64,000 nt of DNA from Streptomyces subrutilus (GTDB lineage Bacteria; Actinomycetota; Actinomycetes; Streptomycetales; Streptomycetaceae), in NCBI RefSeq assembly GCF_008704535.1, contig NZ_CP023701.1, forward strand, positions 1 to 64,000, in the 5' to 3' direction. Both the position numbers and the translations under genes were made by a program. Positions within the stretch are counted from its first letter, which is position 1. Each line of letters starts with the position of its first letter. Positions 52,980 to 62,297 of the stretch are shown here, piece by piece. The notes under the pieces are model-generated. The model did not search any database, was not told where the DNA came from, and saw only the letters and a list, made by a program, of their open reading frames with translations.

Positions 52980-55091
52980 TCAGGCGGGGCGGGCGAGGGC
53001 GGGCAGGACGCGGTCGGGGGTGAGGGGCAGTTCGCGCAGGCGGTGTCCGGTGGCGTGGCTGACGGCGTTGCCGATCGCGGCCGCCGCTCCGACGATGCCG
53101 ATCTCGCCGATTCCCTTGCTGCCCATGGGGTTGAGGTGGGTGTCGTGTTCGTCGATCCAGTGGGCTTCGATGGCGGGTACGTCGGCGTGCGCCGGTACGT
53201 GGTAGGCGGCGAGGTCGCTCTCGGTGAAGTCGCCGAACGCCGCGTCCATGGTGCTGTGTTCGGTGAGCGCCATGCCCAGCCCCATCACCATGGCGCCCTT
53301 GAACTGCGAGCGGGCGGTGCGCGGGTTGAGGATGCGGCCGGCCGCGAAGACGCCCAGCATGCGGCGGACGCGGACCTCTCCGGTGACCGTGTCGACGCGG
53401 ACTTCGGCGAAGTGCGCGCCGAAGGCGTGCCGGGCGTAGGGGGATGTCTGCGGGGCGGACGGGGTGGTGTCGGCGGAGGCGGACAGTCCTTCGGCGGGGA
53501 GCGGTCCGTGGTGGTGTCGCAGGCGTGCGGTCAGGGCGGTGCAGGCGTCGTGGACGGCCCAGCCCCAGGAGGCGGTGCCGGAGGAGCCGCCGGCGAGGGG
53601 GGCGTCGGGCAGGCCGGTGTGGCCGAGGGCGACGGTCACGGTGTCGAGGGGGGTGTGCAGGGCGTCGGCGGCGATCTGGGCCAGGACGGTTCGGGCGCCG
53701 GTTCCGATGTCGGTGGCGTCGACTTCGACGAGGTAGTGGCCGTCGGGGCGGGCGTGGGCCCGGGCGGTGGAGGGGGAGACGAGGACGGGGTAGGTGGCGG
53801 CGGCCACTCCGGTGCCGATGAGGAAGGGGCCTTCGCGGGTCGGTCGGGGTCGGCCGGTCCAGCCGAAGCGCCGGGCGCCGTCGCGCAGGCAGTCCACGAG
53901 GTGGCGGCTGCTGAAGGGGCGGCCGCTGTCGGGTTCGGTGGGCGGTTCGTTGCGCACGCGCAGTTCGACGGGGTCGATGCCGAGCGCGTCGGCCAGTTCG
54001 TCCATCGCCGATTCCAGGGCGTACATGCCGGGTGCCTCGCCGGGGGCGCGCATCCAGGAGGGGGTGGGGACGTCGAGGGCGACGACGCGGTGGGTGGTGC
54101 GGACGTCCGGTACGGCGTACATGACGCGGGCGGGTACGGCCGCTTGTTCGACGAATTCGCGGATCCGTGAGGTGTGGGTGGTGACCTCGTGGGTGAGGGC
54201 GGTGAGGGTGCCGTCCGCGCGGGCGCCGAGCCGGACGCGGTGCAGGGTGGGTGCGCGGTGTCCGACGGTGGCGGGCAGGTGGGCGCGGGGCAGGGCGAGT
54301 TTGACGGGTCTGCGGTAGTGGAGTGCGGCCATCGCGGCGAGGACGACGTGCGGGCGGGGGGTGCCCTTCGAACCGAATCCGCCGCCGACGTGTTCGGAGA
54401 CGACGGTGATGTCGTCTTCGGTGAGCTTGAGCAGGGCGGCCAGTGCGGCGCGGACGGGGTGCGCGCCCTGGCTGGAGTCGTGCACGGTCAGGTGGTGGTG
54501 TTCCTCGTCCCAGTCGGCGGTGGCGGCGTGCGGCTCCATGGGGTGGTTGTGCAGGGGGGCCACCGTGTAGGTGCAGTCGACCTGTACGGGTGCGGTGGTG
54601 AGCGCGGTGTCGGGGTCGCCGTGTTCGCGGTGGGCGGGGTGGCCTCCGTTGGCGTCCTGGGGGGTGTAGGCGTGGGGGTGGTCCGCGCGGAGGGTGACGT
54701 CGTGCGGACCGGTGTCGTAGGCGACGCGCACGGCGGCCGCGGCGGCCCGTGCGTCTTCGGGGGTGTGGGCGACGGCGAGGGCGACGTACCAGCCGCGGTG
54801 GGGGACGCGGAGGTCCTGGAGGAGGTGGAGGGTGGGGTCGTCCCAGGTGCCCAGGCGGGGTGCGTCGTACGGGGTCAGGACGCCGATCACGCCGGGGAGG
54901 GCGGTGGCGGCGGCGGTGTCGAGGGAGGTGACGCGGCCGCGGGCGGCGGTGGCGGGCACGGGCCAGGCGTAGGCGCAGCCGGGGGGTGTGTGCTCGGCGG
55001 CGTAGCGGGCGGTTCCCGTGACCTTTTCGCGGCCTTCCCGGCGGGGGGCGGGGCTGCCGAGGGCGGTGGGGCTGCCGGGGTCGGGGGGCAT
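52980..55091 (-). CDS. Molybdenum hydroxylase, molybdopterin (large) subunit
   Basis: 703 residues, ATG 55091. Xanthine/aldehyde oxidase family: N-terminal KVTGTARYAAEHTPPGCAYA, VDCTYTVAPLHNHPMEPHAA, then VSEHVGGGFGSKG, SWMRAPGEAPGMYALESAMD and EVDATDIGTGARTVLAQIAA. The conserved active-site Glu lies near residue 670 in NPMGSKGIGEIGIVGAAAAI. Shorter than eukaryotic enzymes, as in the bacterial YagR/PaoC group. Forms a three-gene operon with the FAD (55119) and 2Fe-2S (56138) subunits, in the order iron-sulfur, FAD, molybdenum. The substrate is an aldehyde or N-heterocycle, not deducible here. Confidence 0.92.
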   Translation of the reverse strand: MPPDPGSPTALGSPAPRREGREKVTGTARYAAEHTPPGCAYAWPVPATAARGRVTSLDTAAATALPGVIGVLTPYDAPRLGTWDDPTLHLLQDLRVPHRGWYVALAVAHTPEDARAAAAAVRVAYDTGPHDVTLRADHPHAYTPQDANGGHPAHREHGDPDTALTTAPVQVDCTYTVAPLHNHPMEPHAATADWDEEHHHLTVHDSSQGAHPVRAALAALLKLTEDDITVVSEHVGGGFGSKGTPRPHVVLAAMAALHYRRPVKLALPRAHLPATVGHRAPTLHRVRLGARADGTLTALTHEVTTHTSRIREFVEQAAVPARVMYAVPDVRTTHRVVALDVPTPSWMRAPGEAPGMYALESAMDELADALGIDPVELRVRNEPPTEPDSGRPFSSRHLVDCLRDGARRFGWTGRPRPTREGPFLIGTGVAAATYPVLVSPSTARAHARPDGHYLVEVDATDIGTGARTVLAQIAADALHTPLDTVTVALGHTGLPDAPLAGGSSGTASWGWAVHDACTALTARLRHHHGPLPAEGLSASADTTPSAPQTSPYARHAFGAHFAEVRVDTVTGEVRVRRMLGVFAAGRILNPRTARSQFKGAMVMGLGMALTEHSTMDAAFGDFTESDLAAYHVPAHADVPAIEAHWIDEHDTHLNPMGSKGIGEIGIVGAAAAIGNAVSHATGHRLRELPLTPDRVLPALARPA

Positions 55092-55118
55092 GGGCGGTCC
55101 CTTCCTGGTCGGGTGGGG

Positions 55119-56141
55119 TCACGGCCGGCGGGGGGTGGGGGGCGGGTCGCCGGTGGTGGTGCGGATCAGGGTGGTGAGCGCGTCGTGGGCGAGGTTGCGG
55201 GCGAGGTCGACCTTGAAGGCGTTGTCGCGCAGGGGGCGGGCCGCGGCGAGTTCGGCGTCGACGGCTTCGCGCAGGGCCCGCTCGGTGGGGCGGGCGCCGG
55301 TCAGTCGTGCTTCGGCGGTGGTGGCGCGCCAGGGGCGGTGGGCGAGGCCGCCGAAGGCGAGGGCGAGGTGGTGTACGCGGCCGTCGCGGAGTTCGAGTAC
55401 GGCGGCGACGGAGGCCAGGGCGAAGGCGTACGAGGCGCGGTCGCGGGCCTTGCGGTAGAGGGAGGCGGCCGCGGGGGCGGCGGGGGGCAGGAGCACGGCG
55501 GTGAGGATTTCGCCCGGGCGGATGACGGTGTCCTGTTCGGGGTGGTCGCCGGGGAGGCGGTGGAAGGCGGTGGCGGCGACCTGGCGGGTGCCGTGCTCGG
55601 CGTCGTACAGCTCGATCGTGGCGTCCAGGGCGGCGAGGGCGACCGCCATGTCGGAGGGGTGGGTGGCGATGCAGTGGTCGGATTGGCCGAGGACGGCGTG
55701 GTCGCGGTGCACGCCGTCGCGGGCGCTGCAGCCGGTGCCCGGTTCGCGTTTGTTGCAGGGTTTGGAGGGGTCCTGGAAGTAGGGGCAGCGGGTGCGTTGG
55801 AGGAGGTTTCCGCCGGTGGTGGCGATGTTGCGGAGTTGTCCGGAGGCGCCGGCGAGGAGGGCCTGGGACAGGGCGGGGTAGCGGGTGCGGACGAGGGGGT
55901 GGGCGGCGAGGTCGGTGTTGGGTACCGCGGCTTGGACGCGCAGTGCGCCGGTGGGCAGTTCCTCGATGGCGTGCAGGGGCAGCCGGGTGAGGTCGATGAG
56001 GGTGTCCGGGGTTTCGACGTCGCGCTTCATGAGGTCGACGAGGTTGGTGCCGCCGCCGAGGTAGCGGGAGCCGGGGTGGCGGGCGTGGGCGGCGGCCGCT
56101 TCCCGGAGGCTGGTGGGCCGTACGTAGGTGAAGGGCTTCAC
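55119..56141 (-). CDS. Molybdenum hydroxylase, FAD-binding subunit
   Basis: 340 residues from GTG 56141, which overlaps the stop of the iron-sulfur gene (GTGA). FAD motif FTYVRPTSLREAAAAHARHP, GSRYLGGGTNLVDLMKRDVE, then SGQLRNIATTGGNLLQRTRC. A Cys-rich insert (RCPYFQDPSKPCNKREPGTG, CSARDG) matches the PaoB-type subunits that bind an extra 4Fe-4S cluster. C-terminal CO-dehydrogenase FAD domain (YAFALASVAAVLELRDGRVH). Coupled to the neighbours. Confidence 0.9.
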   Translation of the reverse strand: MKPFTYVRPTSLREAAAAHARHPGSRYLGGGTNLVDLMKRDVETPDTLIDLTRLPLHAIEELPTGALRVQAAVPNTDLAAHPLVRTRYPALSQALLAGASGQLRNIATTGGNLLQRTRCPYFQDPSKPCNKREPGTGCSARDGVHRDHAVLGQSDHCIATHPSDMAVALAALDATIELYDAEHGTRQVAATAFHRLPGDHPEQDTVIRPGEILTAVLLPPAAPAAASLYRKARDRASYAFALASVAAVLELRDGRVHHLALAFGGLAHRPWRATTAEARLTGARPTERALREAVDAELAAARPLRDNAFKVDLARNLAHDALTTLIRTTTGDPPPTPRRP

Positions 56142-56965
56142 GCGGCTGCCTCCCGGCTCGGGGCGGGGTCCGGGGCGGGGTCGTCTGTCGTGGGGTCGCC
56201 TGTCGTGGCGGCGGTGTTCGTGGCGGTGTCCACGGTCGTGACGGCGTCGACGATGGCGTTGTAGGCGCCGCAGCGGCAGAGGTTGCCGCTCATGCGTTCC
56301 CTGATTTCCTCGGGGGTCAGGACGGCCGGGCGGCCGGTGGCGGCCGCGGTGGTCGGGGTGGTGGCGTGGGAGGGGTGGCCGGCGGCGGCTTCCCGCAGGG
56401 CGCCGACGGCGGAGCAGAGCTGGCCGGGGGTGCAGTAGCCGCACTGGAAGGCGTCGTGGTCGAGGAAGGCCTGCTGGAGGGGGTGGAGGGCGCCGTCGGC
56501 GTCGGCCAGTCCCTCGACGGTGGTGATCTCGGCCCCGTCGTGGGCGACGGCGAGCAGCAGGCAGCTGTTGGCGCGCCGGCCGTCGACGAGGACGGTGCAG
56601 GCGCCGCACTGGCCGTGGTCGCAGCCCTTCTTGGATCCGGTCAGGTCGAGGCGTTCGCGCAGGGCGTCGAGGAGGGTGACGCGGTGGTCCAGGTCGAGGA
56701 CGTGGTCGCGGCCGTTGATGCGCAGTGCGACGGGCGAGCGGTGCGGGCCGGGCGTGGGGCCGGGCGTGGGGGGTGGTGCGGCGGGGGCGCGGGGGCCGGC
56801 GTCTTGCCCGGGGTGCGGGGGGTTGGTTCGGTGTGCGGCCACGACTGCCCTCCATGTCCGTCTACGGGCGGTGGGCCTCGTCGGCTCCCCCGGCCCGGCC
56901 GTCCCGCTCGCCCCGGGGGGCGGTCTCGGAGCGGGGGTGGGTTCCCCGTCCGGTGTCACGGTCAT
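56138..56965 (-). CDS. Molybdenum hydroxylase, 2Fe-2S subunit
   Basis: 275 residues from ATG 56965 (GGAGGG upstream). Plant-type 2Fe-2S motif [20 protein letters not shown] with a final Cys (SCLLLAVAH), and the second cluster motif [20 protein letters not shown] then [16 protein letters not shown] Pro/Arg-rich N-terminal extension of about 90 residues includes [12 protein letters not shown], which could be a weak Tat-like signal but lacks a clear hydrophobic core. The linker after residue 200 is Ala/Thr-rich. First gene of the operon. Confidence 0.88.
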   Translation of the reverse strand: MTVTPDGEPTPAPRPPPGASGTAGPGEPTRPTARRRTWRAVVAAHRTNPPHPGQDAGPRAPAAPPPTPGPTPGPHRSPVALRINGRDHVLDLDHRVTLLDALRERLDLTGSKKGCDHGQCGACTVLVDGRRANSCLLLAVAHDGAEITTVEGLADADGALHPLQQAFLDHDAFQCGYCTPGQLCSAVGALREAAAGHPSHATTPTTAAATGRPAVLTPEEIRERMSGNLCRCGAYNAIVDAVTTVDTATNTAATTGDPTTDDPAPDPAPSREAAA

Positions 56966-57096
56966 GGTGCGCTTCCCTCCGGCGGGGCGCATCTCCCGGG
57001 GCGCGGTGCCGGGGGGGGCGGCGGCGGGTGGGGCGGGTGCGGCCCCGGTCGCTCTCGTGGGGCGGGGGGCACGGGCGGGCGAGCGGGGCGGCCTTG

Positions 57097-57660
57097 TCAG
57101 GCTTTCGCCGGGTGGGCGGCCGGGGACGGTCGCGGCGGTGCCGGCGGCGCGGTGGGCAGGTGGTCGGCGGCTTCGGCGGCGGTGTGGGAGGAGGCGAAGG
57201 TGAACGCGCGGGGGGAGGGTCCGTGTGCCCGCAGGTCCGCCAGTCGCTCCAGGGCCTCGTCGAGGGTCGGGAGGTGGCCGGCGGGGATCCACCAGAGCAC
57301 CAGGTGGGCCTCGACGTGCCGTGCGAACCAGGCGCGGCGCTGCCGCATCGCCTCCAGGTGTCCGCTGCGGTAGGCGAAGTCCCAGAGGGAGTCCTGGTCC
57401 TGCCAGACCGACAGGTTGACGATGACGTGCTCGCCCGCCGGGCGCAGGCCGGTGGCGTCGGCCGCTCCTTCCTCCACCAGTCGCCACACGAAGCCGGGTG
57501 CGGTGTCGGCGGCGGCGTTGACCGGGTCGAGCAGGTCGACGAACGGTGCGGTGCGCGGGTCGTCGAGGGGGTGGAGGAGGGCGGCGACGTTGAGTTGGGC
57601 GAGTTGGGCGGCGGGCACGGGTGCGGGTGCGGGTGCGGGTGCGGGTGGGGGTGGGGTCAT
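57097..57660 (-). CDS. DUF3291-family protein
   Basis: 187 residues, ATG 57660. After a Pro/Ala-rich start, [56 protein letters not shown] and [20 protein letters not shown] follow the DUF3291 pattern, a ferredoxin-like (dimeric α/β-barrel) fold related to monooxygenase-type small proteins. It lies 32 bases after the stop of the HTH regulator in the same direction, so they may share a transcript. Confidence 0.75.
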   Translation of the reverse strand: MTPPPPAPAPAPAPVPAAQLAQLNVAALLHPLDDPRTAPFVDLLDPVNAAADTAPGFVWRLVEEGAADATGLRPAGEHVIVNLSVWQDQDSLWDFAYRSGHLEAMRQRRAWFARHVEAHLVLWWIPAGHLPTLDEALERLADLRAHGPSPRAFTFASSHTAAEAADHLPTAPPAPPRPSPAAHPAKA

Positions 57661-57692
57661 GGGCTCATCCCAGCACGGCCCGCTTTTCTATG

Positions 57693-58400
57693 TCAATGAT
57701 CGTTGTTTTTAGAATCTTCCACGACGACGCAGCACTCCCCCGGCCGGGCGTCCATGCGGGCGCGGACGGCGCCGGCCGCACCGAGCAGCCCTTCCAGCAG
57801 TGCGAGGTTCATGCCGCAGACCAGGGGCGGGAAGCGTTCGGCCACGGCGTGGAAGGGGCAGTTGCGCATGCGGACGGCGCGCGCGGCCGTCCCGGACGTA
57901 CCTTCGGGGCCTCCGGCAGGTCCGGCGCCCCCGGTGTCCTCCAGGTGCGGTTCGTAGCCGCGGGCGGCCAGCAGTTCCACGGCCTCTTCGAGGCTGGCGC
58001 AGGGCTCGGCGGGAGCGCGCAGGGCTTCACCGCGGCGGCGCGCGGCCGCGCAGAGCGCGGCGTCCAGCCCGGCCCGCTCGACGGTCTCGGCGAGGAGTTC
58101 GGCGGCGGTGCGGTAGTCGCGGGCGGGCAGTGACAGCGTCCGCTCGGTGCGCGAGCGGGTGTACACCTTGGCGGGGCGGCCCGCCCCCGGCCCCGAACGG
58201 CCCGTCAGGCGGCGGCTGCCGCTCTCCAGCAGGCCGGCCTCGGTCAGCCGGTCCAGGTGGTGCGCGGCGAGGGTCCGCGCCACCCCGGCCGCTTCGGCGG
58301 CCTCGTTGCGGCCGACTTCGCGGCCCTGCGCCGCCACGTACTCGTAGAGGCGGCGTCGTACCGGGTCCTGCAGCGCCGCGATCGCGTCGATGTCCTCCAT
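57693..58400 (-). CDS. HTH regulator with conserved cysteines (SufR-like)
   Basis: 235 residues, ATG 58400. Winged HTH at 6-65 (LQDPVRRRLYEYVAAQGREV, GVARTLAAHHLDRLTEAGLL), then a wing RSGPGAGRPAKVYTRS. The C-terminal region has cysteines at AALCAAARRR, MRNCPFHAVAERFPPLVCGM and GECCVVVED, a pattern of SufR-like iron-sulfur sensing regulators. Cys-Pro-Phe-His is the most suggestive. It likely controls the DUF3291 gene. Metal or redox sensing is inferred. Confidence 0.8.
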   Translation of the reverse strand: MEDIDAIAALQDPVRRRLYEYVAAQGREVGRNEAAEAAGVARTLAAHHLDRLTEAGLLESGSRRLTGRSGPGAGRPAKVYTRSRTERTLSLPARDYRTAAELLAETVERAGLDAALCAAARRRGEALRAPAEPCASLEEAVELLAARGYEPHLEDTGGAGPAGGPEGTSGTAARAVRMRNCPFHAVAERFPPLVCGMNLALLEGLLGAAGAVRARMDARPGECCVVVEDSKNNDH

Positions 58401-58477
58401 CCGGCCATTCTAGGAACAACGCGGGTTGGAGATAGAAGGGGCGGCGGGATCGCGCGGGCGGTCCCCCGCCGGCGGGC

Positions 58478-58752
58478 GGGGCGGCGGAACTCGGCGTTGA
58501 AGACGGGCGGGAAGCGCGCGGCCTCCGGGACGACCTGGATCGACACGAGGAGCGCCCGGCCGACGTCGTCGTCGTACTCGGCGGCGCTGTGCGGCTGCCG
58601 CATCGAGCGGTACGTGCTCCCGGGGGTCAGGACCGGGTTCTCCCGGTCGTTGCCGCCCGGGAGGCCTGAGTGGCTGCCGGTGCGCGGCATGATGCGGGCG
58701 TCGCCGATGCCGAGGGCGTTCTGTAACTCCAGGGCCCGGTCTCCGGACACGA
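58478..58752 (-). pseudogene. Gene fragment of unknown family
   Basis: Minus-strand frame with strong codon bias: VSGDRALELQNALGIGDARI, MPRTGSHSGLPGGNDRENPV, YRSMRQPHSAAEYDDDVGRA and LLVSIQVVPEAARFPPVFNA. A GTG stands at its 5' end, but no recognisable N-terminus or ribosome binding site. The frame runs past 58478 into the HTH gene without a natural end. Either a fragment or a small gene with wrong borders. Confidence 0.45.
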
Positions 58753-58897
58753 GGTGGGTGTCGGCGCCGGGGGGGGGAGGGTTCGGCCGCGCGGGTCGGT
58801 GGAAGGGACGGGTGCGGCGTACGGTCGGGTGACCGGCCGGCCTCACCGGGCGGGGACCGGTCCTCCTCGACGCCACGACCCCAACGGGAGCCCGACG

Positions 58898-59503
58898 ATG
58901 CGTCTTTACGCCCAGACCCCGGCACGTCGGAACCGGCAGGTGCTCGGGGACCTGATCGCCGCGGCCCTGGTGGCCGCCGCGGTGTGGTTCGCCCTGGCCG
59001 TCCGCGAAACGATCATGCTGCTGGCCGAGCCGGGGCGGAAGGTCGAGAGCGCGGGCGACAGCCTCGCCGCCGGACTCGGCAACGCCGGGGACGCGGCCGG
59101 GGGCGTACCGCTCGTCGGCGGTCTGCTGGAGAAGCCGCTGCGCTCCGCCGCCGACGCCGGCAGCGGGTTCGCCGACGCCGGACAGTCGCTCCAGGACACC
59201 GTCGGCCGGGTCGCGGACCTGACCACGGTGGCGCTGATCGTCGTCCCGGTGGCCGCCGTGCTGCTGCTGTGGCTGCCCTGGCGCCTGCGCTGGATCCGGC
59301 GCGGCGTCACCGTCCGGCGCCTCCTCGACGCGCCCGGGGGCGCCGACCTGCTCGCCCTGCGCGCCCTGACCGGCCCGCCGGGCGACCTCGCCGCGGTCCC
59401 GGTGCCCGCGGGCGGTCTCGCCGACGCGTGGCGGCGGGGGGACCAGCGGGTCATCTCCGACCTCTCCCGGGTCGCCCTCGACCGGGCCGGTCTGCGCCCC
59501 TGA
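58898..59503 (+). CDS. Membrane protein of unknown function
   Basis: 201 residues from ATG 58898 (GGGAG upstream); 48 upstream in-frame residues are discarded. Transmembrane segments at about 20-40 (LIAAALVAAAVWFALAVRET) and about 108-130 (VALIVVPVAAVLLLWLPWRL). Between them is a Gly/Ala/Asp-rich extracytoplasmic stretch (AGLGNAGDAAGGVPLVGGLL, AGQSLQDTVGRVAD). The C-terminal part (ADLLALRALTGPPGDLAAVP) is polar. Homologues are common in Streptomyces, without known role. Confidence 0.75.
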   Translation: MRLYAQTPARRNRQVLGDLIAAALVAAAVWFALAVRETIMLLAEPGRKVESAGDSLAAGLGNAGDAAGGVPLVGGLLEKPLRSAADAGSGFADAGQSLQDTVGRVADLTTVALIVVPVAAVLLLWLPWRLRWIRRGVTVRRLLDAPGGADLLALRALTGPPGDLAAVPVPAGGLADAWRRGDQRVISDLSRVALDRAGLRP

Positions 59504-59620
59504 CGGCCGCCGGGGCGGCGGGCCTTCGGAACGGGGCGGGAGCGGGGGCGCGCGGGCTTCCGGCCGACCGGTCCGAGGGCGGCCCGGCGCGGTGTGGTGC
59601 GCGGGTGGCGCGTGGCGCCG

Positions 59621-59789
59621 CTAGGTCGTCTCTTTCGGATCTTGTCGGCCGAGCCCGCGGCGTCTGGTGCCGTGCCTGGGCGTGCTGCCGGGGCGCTCGC
59701 GTACTGGACGTACGTGGTCGCCTCGGCAGTGCGGCCGGGCACGGTGCCAGGCGTCGCGGGCCCGGCAAGATCCGAAAGAGACGGCCTAG
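59621..59789. mobile_element. Hairpin MITE inserted at a stop codon
   Basis: Terminal inverted repeats: left GTCGTCTCTTTCGGATCTTG after CTAG (59621-59624), right complement GCCGTCTCTTTCGGATCTTG before CTAG (59786-59789). The interior is also inverted (GGCGTCTGGTGCCGTGCCTG against its complement near 59740; TGCCGGGGCGCTCGCGTACT against TACGTGGTCGCCTCGGCA), so the whole ~161 bases fold as one hairpin with a GGAC loop. No coding capacity. The right CTAG contains the TAG stop of the ATPase-like gene. Confidence 0.8.
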
Positions 59790-60175
59790 CGGGCGAGGAG
59801 GGCGCTGACGGTCTTGCCGCCGGCCGGCCGGCGGGTCACGGCGGTGGCGCGGGCGAGGCGGTTGACCATGGGCCAGCCGAAGCCGCCGGTGCCGCCGTGC
59901 AGGTCGGGGGTGCGCGTGTGCGGCTCGTGCGGGCTGCGGTCGTGCACGGCCACCTCGATGGTGTCGGGGTGGGCGGTCAGGTCCAGGGTGCAGGCGCCGC
60001 CGCCGTGGCGCAGGGCGTTGGTGACGAGTTCCGAGACGATCAGGACCAGGGCGTCGGCGACTTCGGCCGCGATCGGGCGGACGAGGCCTTCGAGGAAGGC
60101 GCGGGCGCCCTCGCGGGCGCCGGCGAGGGAGGCCGCGGGGCGGACCGTCGCGATGGCGAGGCTCATCGTGTCCAT
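59786..60175 (-). CDS. Anti-sigma-like (HATPase_c_2) regulatory kinase
   Basis: 129 residues, ATG 60175 or 60166. SpoIIAB/RsbW-type ATPase fold: ALVLIVSELVTNALRHGGGA (N-box), IEVAVHDRSPHEPHTRTPDL (D-x-S) and GGTGGFGWPMVNRLARATAV (G-box). Very common in Streptomyces, where such kinases bind sigma factors or anti-anti-sigma factors. The stop TAG is part of the CTAG at the MITE edge. Confidence 0.85.
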   Translation of the reverse strand: MDTMSLAIATVRPAASLAGAREGARAFLEGLVRPIAAEVADALVLIVSELVTNALRHGGGACTLDLTAHPDTIEVAVHDRSPHEPHTRTPDLHGGTGGFGWPMVNRLARATAVTRRPAGGKTVSALLAR

Positions 60176-61004
60176 CGGGGTCACCCCGGTCTCTTCCTGG
60201 TTCGGTGCGCGGTTCCGGTTGGGTGCGCGGTGTGCGGTGCCGGCCGTGGGCTCTTGTGCCCTGCCCGTGGTCCGCCAATCGCGGGTGGGGGCCGCACCCT
60301 GCCGTGTCGTTGTTCGAGGTCGATTACCTGACCGTCGAACACGCGGAAATCTATGATGGCTGGAGTAGACATTGGGCGATGGCGTGGTTATGGTTTCTCT
60401 CGTAGCCCAGAGAGACAGCAGGGCCCGGCAGAGACGAACTGCCGGGCGGTGGTAGCGCAGTTGCAGTACGCAGGACGGTGCGGTGGTGGAGCGTCGAAGC
60501 CAGAGCGGTTGCAGGACGGCGACGGGGCTGACGACCGGACCGGGTGGCCCGAGGTGATCAGGGGCCGCCGTGGACGGTGTCGCGGGGCAGTACCCGCGGC
60601 ACCCGGCAGCGAAGTGCAGCACCTCGGTGAAGGCGTCGGCTGCGGACGCGCGCACCGGGAGGTCCGGCAGTGGGGTTCCAAGCCAGAGCAGACGCACGAC
60701 GGGCGACGGGGCTGGCTGCCGGAGCGTGGCGCCGGGACGGGCCGCGCAGTGGTTCGCGTCACCAGCAGTACGCAGTTCCCGTGGTAGGCAGTTGATCACC
60801 GAGGGAAGAACGGAGGAGCGGGCAGGCGCCATCAGGATCGCCCGGGCGGGTTGTTCGAGCCCGGGTACCGCAGGACATCGATAGTGAGGTGGTCTCCGGT
60901 CAGGCAACCGCGATCCCCGCTCCCCCGACGGCGTTTCGGTCGGGTGGGCGGAAACAGAGGGCCGGCGCAGGATCAGGGCCGGCAGATGGTGTAGCAGTTC
61001 CTTC
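60176..61004. other. Intergenic region with degenerate repeats
   Basis: No supported gene. Two related blocks, GAAGCCAGAGCGGTTGCAGG (about 60497) and CAAGCCAGAGCAGACGCACG (about 60679), each followed by GGCGACGGGGCT. They resemble the GGCCAGAGCGGCCG pieces of the repeat islands at 5-20 kb. Confidence 0.45.
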
Positions 61005-61036
61005 GGGGCCCCGGTGCCGTACGGCACCGGGGCCCC
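61005..61036. terminator. 16-bp perfect palindrome terminator
   Basis: GGGGCCCCGGTGCCGT immediately followed by its complement, 59 bases past the end of the truncated Tn3 transposase frame. Confidence 0.75.
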
Positions 61037-61094
61037 TCCACGTGTTCCGGCCGGTGTCCGGGGTTTCGGGGCGGCGGCCGGCCCCGCCGGCCGG

Positions 61095-62048
61095 TCAGCG
61101 GGGCCCGTCGGAGGGTGGGGCGGCGGCCCGCAGGAGGCCCGAGAGGGAGATCACGAGGTCCGCCAGGGTGTCGGTCAGCTCCCGCTCCCGGGTGTGGAGG
61201 AGGGCGGCCAGCAGGGTCACCCGCAAGGGGACGGGGTGGGTCCGCAGGAGGGAGGGGGCCTCGGCGGCGGCGCGGGTCCGCCAGCCGGCCAGGACCGGGG
61301 GTGCGATGCCGGTGAACAGGTCCGGCGGCAGTCCGATCGAGCGGACCGCCAGGAGCCTGTCCGCCTCGGCGAGGATCGTCTGCAGGCTGGCCGCGCCCGG
61401 GGCCTCTTTGATCGTCTTCAGGAGTGGCGGATCGTTTTGGCTCGGCCCCGCCGGCCCGGCTCCGGGTGCGGCGGCGGCGTTGCGGCCGGCCCGGGCGGCC
61501 ACCAGGGAAACGATTCGCTGGGTGCTTTCCGGGCTGAGCCGCGAGCAGACCTGCGCCGTGAGCGCCTCCTCGGCCGCGTGGAGCGCCGCGGCGACGATCC
61601 GGTCGCAGCGGCCGGGGGTGGGCGGTTCGACGCCCTCGGCGCGGCAGCGCCGCATCAGCTCCTCGCGGACCCGTTCGGGGGTGCGTTCCTCCCGGGCGAC
61701 GGTGCCGGCCAGGTAGCCGGTGAGTTCCTTGGCGTCGGCGACGGTGCACTCCCTGAAGCGGCGGTGGCCGCGGATCTGCGCGCGGTGGTACTCGGCGGTC
61801 CGCCCCGTCCAGTTGTAGGAGTCCAGGTCGGACGCGGGAACGTGCAGCCGGCGGGCGACGCACGCGACGGCGCCGTCCGGCAGCTCCGACGGGCCGTGGG
61901 GGAAGCGGCCGTACAGGGTGTGGAACTTGAGCAGCACGGCGAATCCCAGCCGGGTCGCGCCGCGCTTGCCCGCGGCGAGTTCCCGCTCCTCCTCCGAGAG
62001 CGTCCAGCGCTCGGCGAGCTCATGAAGGTCCGACTTTCTACGCGTCAC
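61095..62048 (-). pseudogene. Tn3-family transposase, N-terminal third
   Basis: 317 residues from GTG 62048 where a full transposase has about 1000. DUF4158-type N-terminus: LHELAERWTLSEEERELAAG, RLGFAVLLKFHTLYGRFPHG, YNWTGRTAEYHRAQIRGHRR, then a helical region ending TDTLADLVISLSGLLRAAAP. The catalytic DDE domain is missing. No terminal repeats were found, so it is a remnant of a transposon. Confidence 0.85.
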
Positions 62049-62235
62049 GATCGAAGATCGTCGCCGTGGGCCTCCGCCCCCCACAGTGGTACGGCCCCGG
62101 GCTCACCCGGACGAAGGACATTCGGCGGCTTCCGGCGCATGCGGCGCCGGTGACGTGCTGTCGACCCGCATCCCGCGCCGGCCCCGGGGCGTGGACCGGC
62201 CCGCACCGCTCCGGCGGGCCCGGCGGCCGGACACG
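62049..62235. other. Intergenic, no gene seen
   Basis: Lies between the 5' end of the Tn3 remnant and the SLT terminator. No inverted repeat that would mark a Tn3 end. Confidence 0.3.
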
Positions 62236-62274
62236 CGTGAACGCCCGGCCGGGGTGCCCGGCCGGGCGTTCACG
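62236..62274. terminator. 18-bp perfect hairpin after the SLT gene
   Basis: CGTGAACGCCCGGCCGGG and its complement with a 3-base GTG loop, 23 bases past the stop at 62298 (minus strand). Confidence 0.85.
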
Positions 62275-62297
62275 TGCGTCTGAGGTCCACCGGCGGT

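Noticed and set aside
52924..55122. 732-residue minus-strand frame rich in Arg and Pro
   Set aside because: Shifted frame of the molybdenum hydroxylase large subunit, which shows all family motifs in the adjacent frame.
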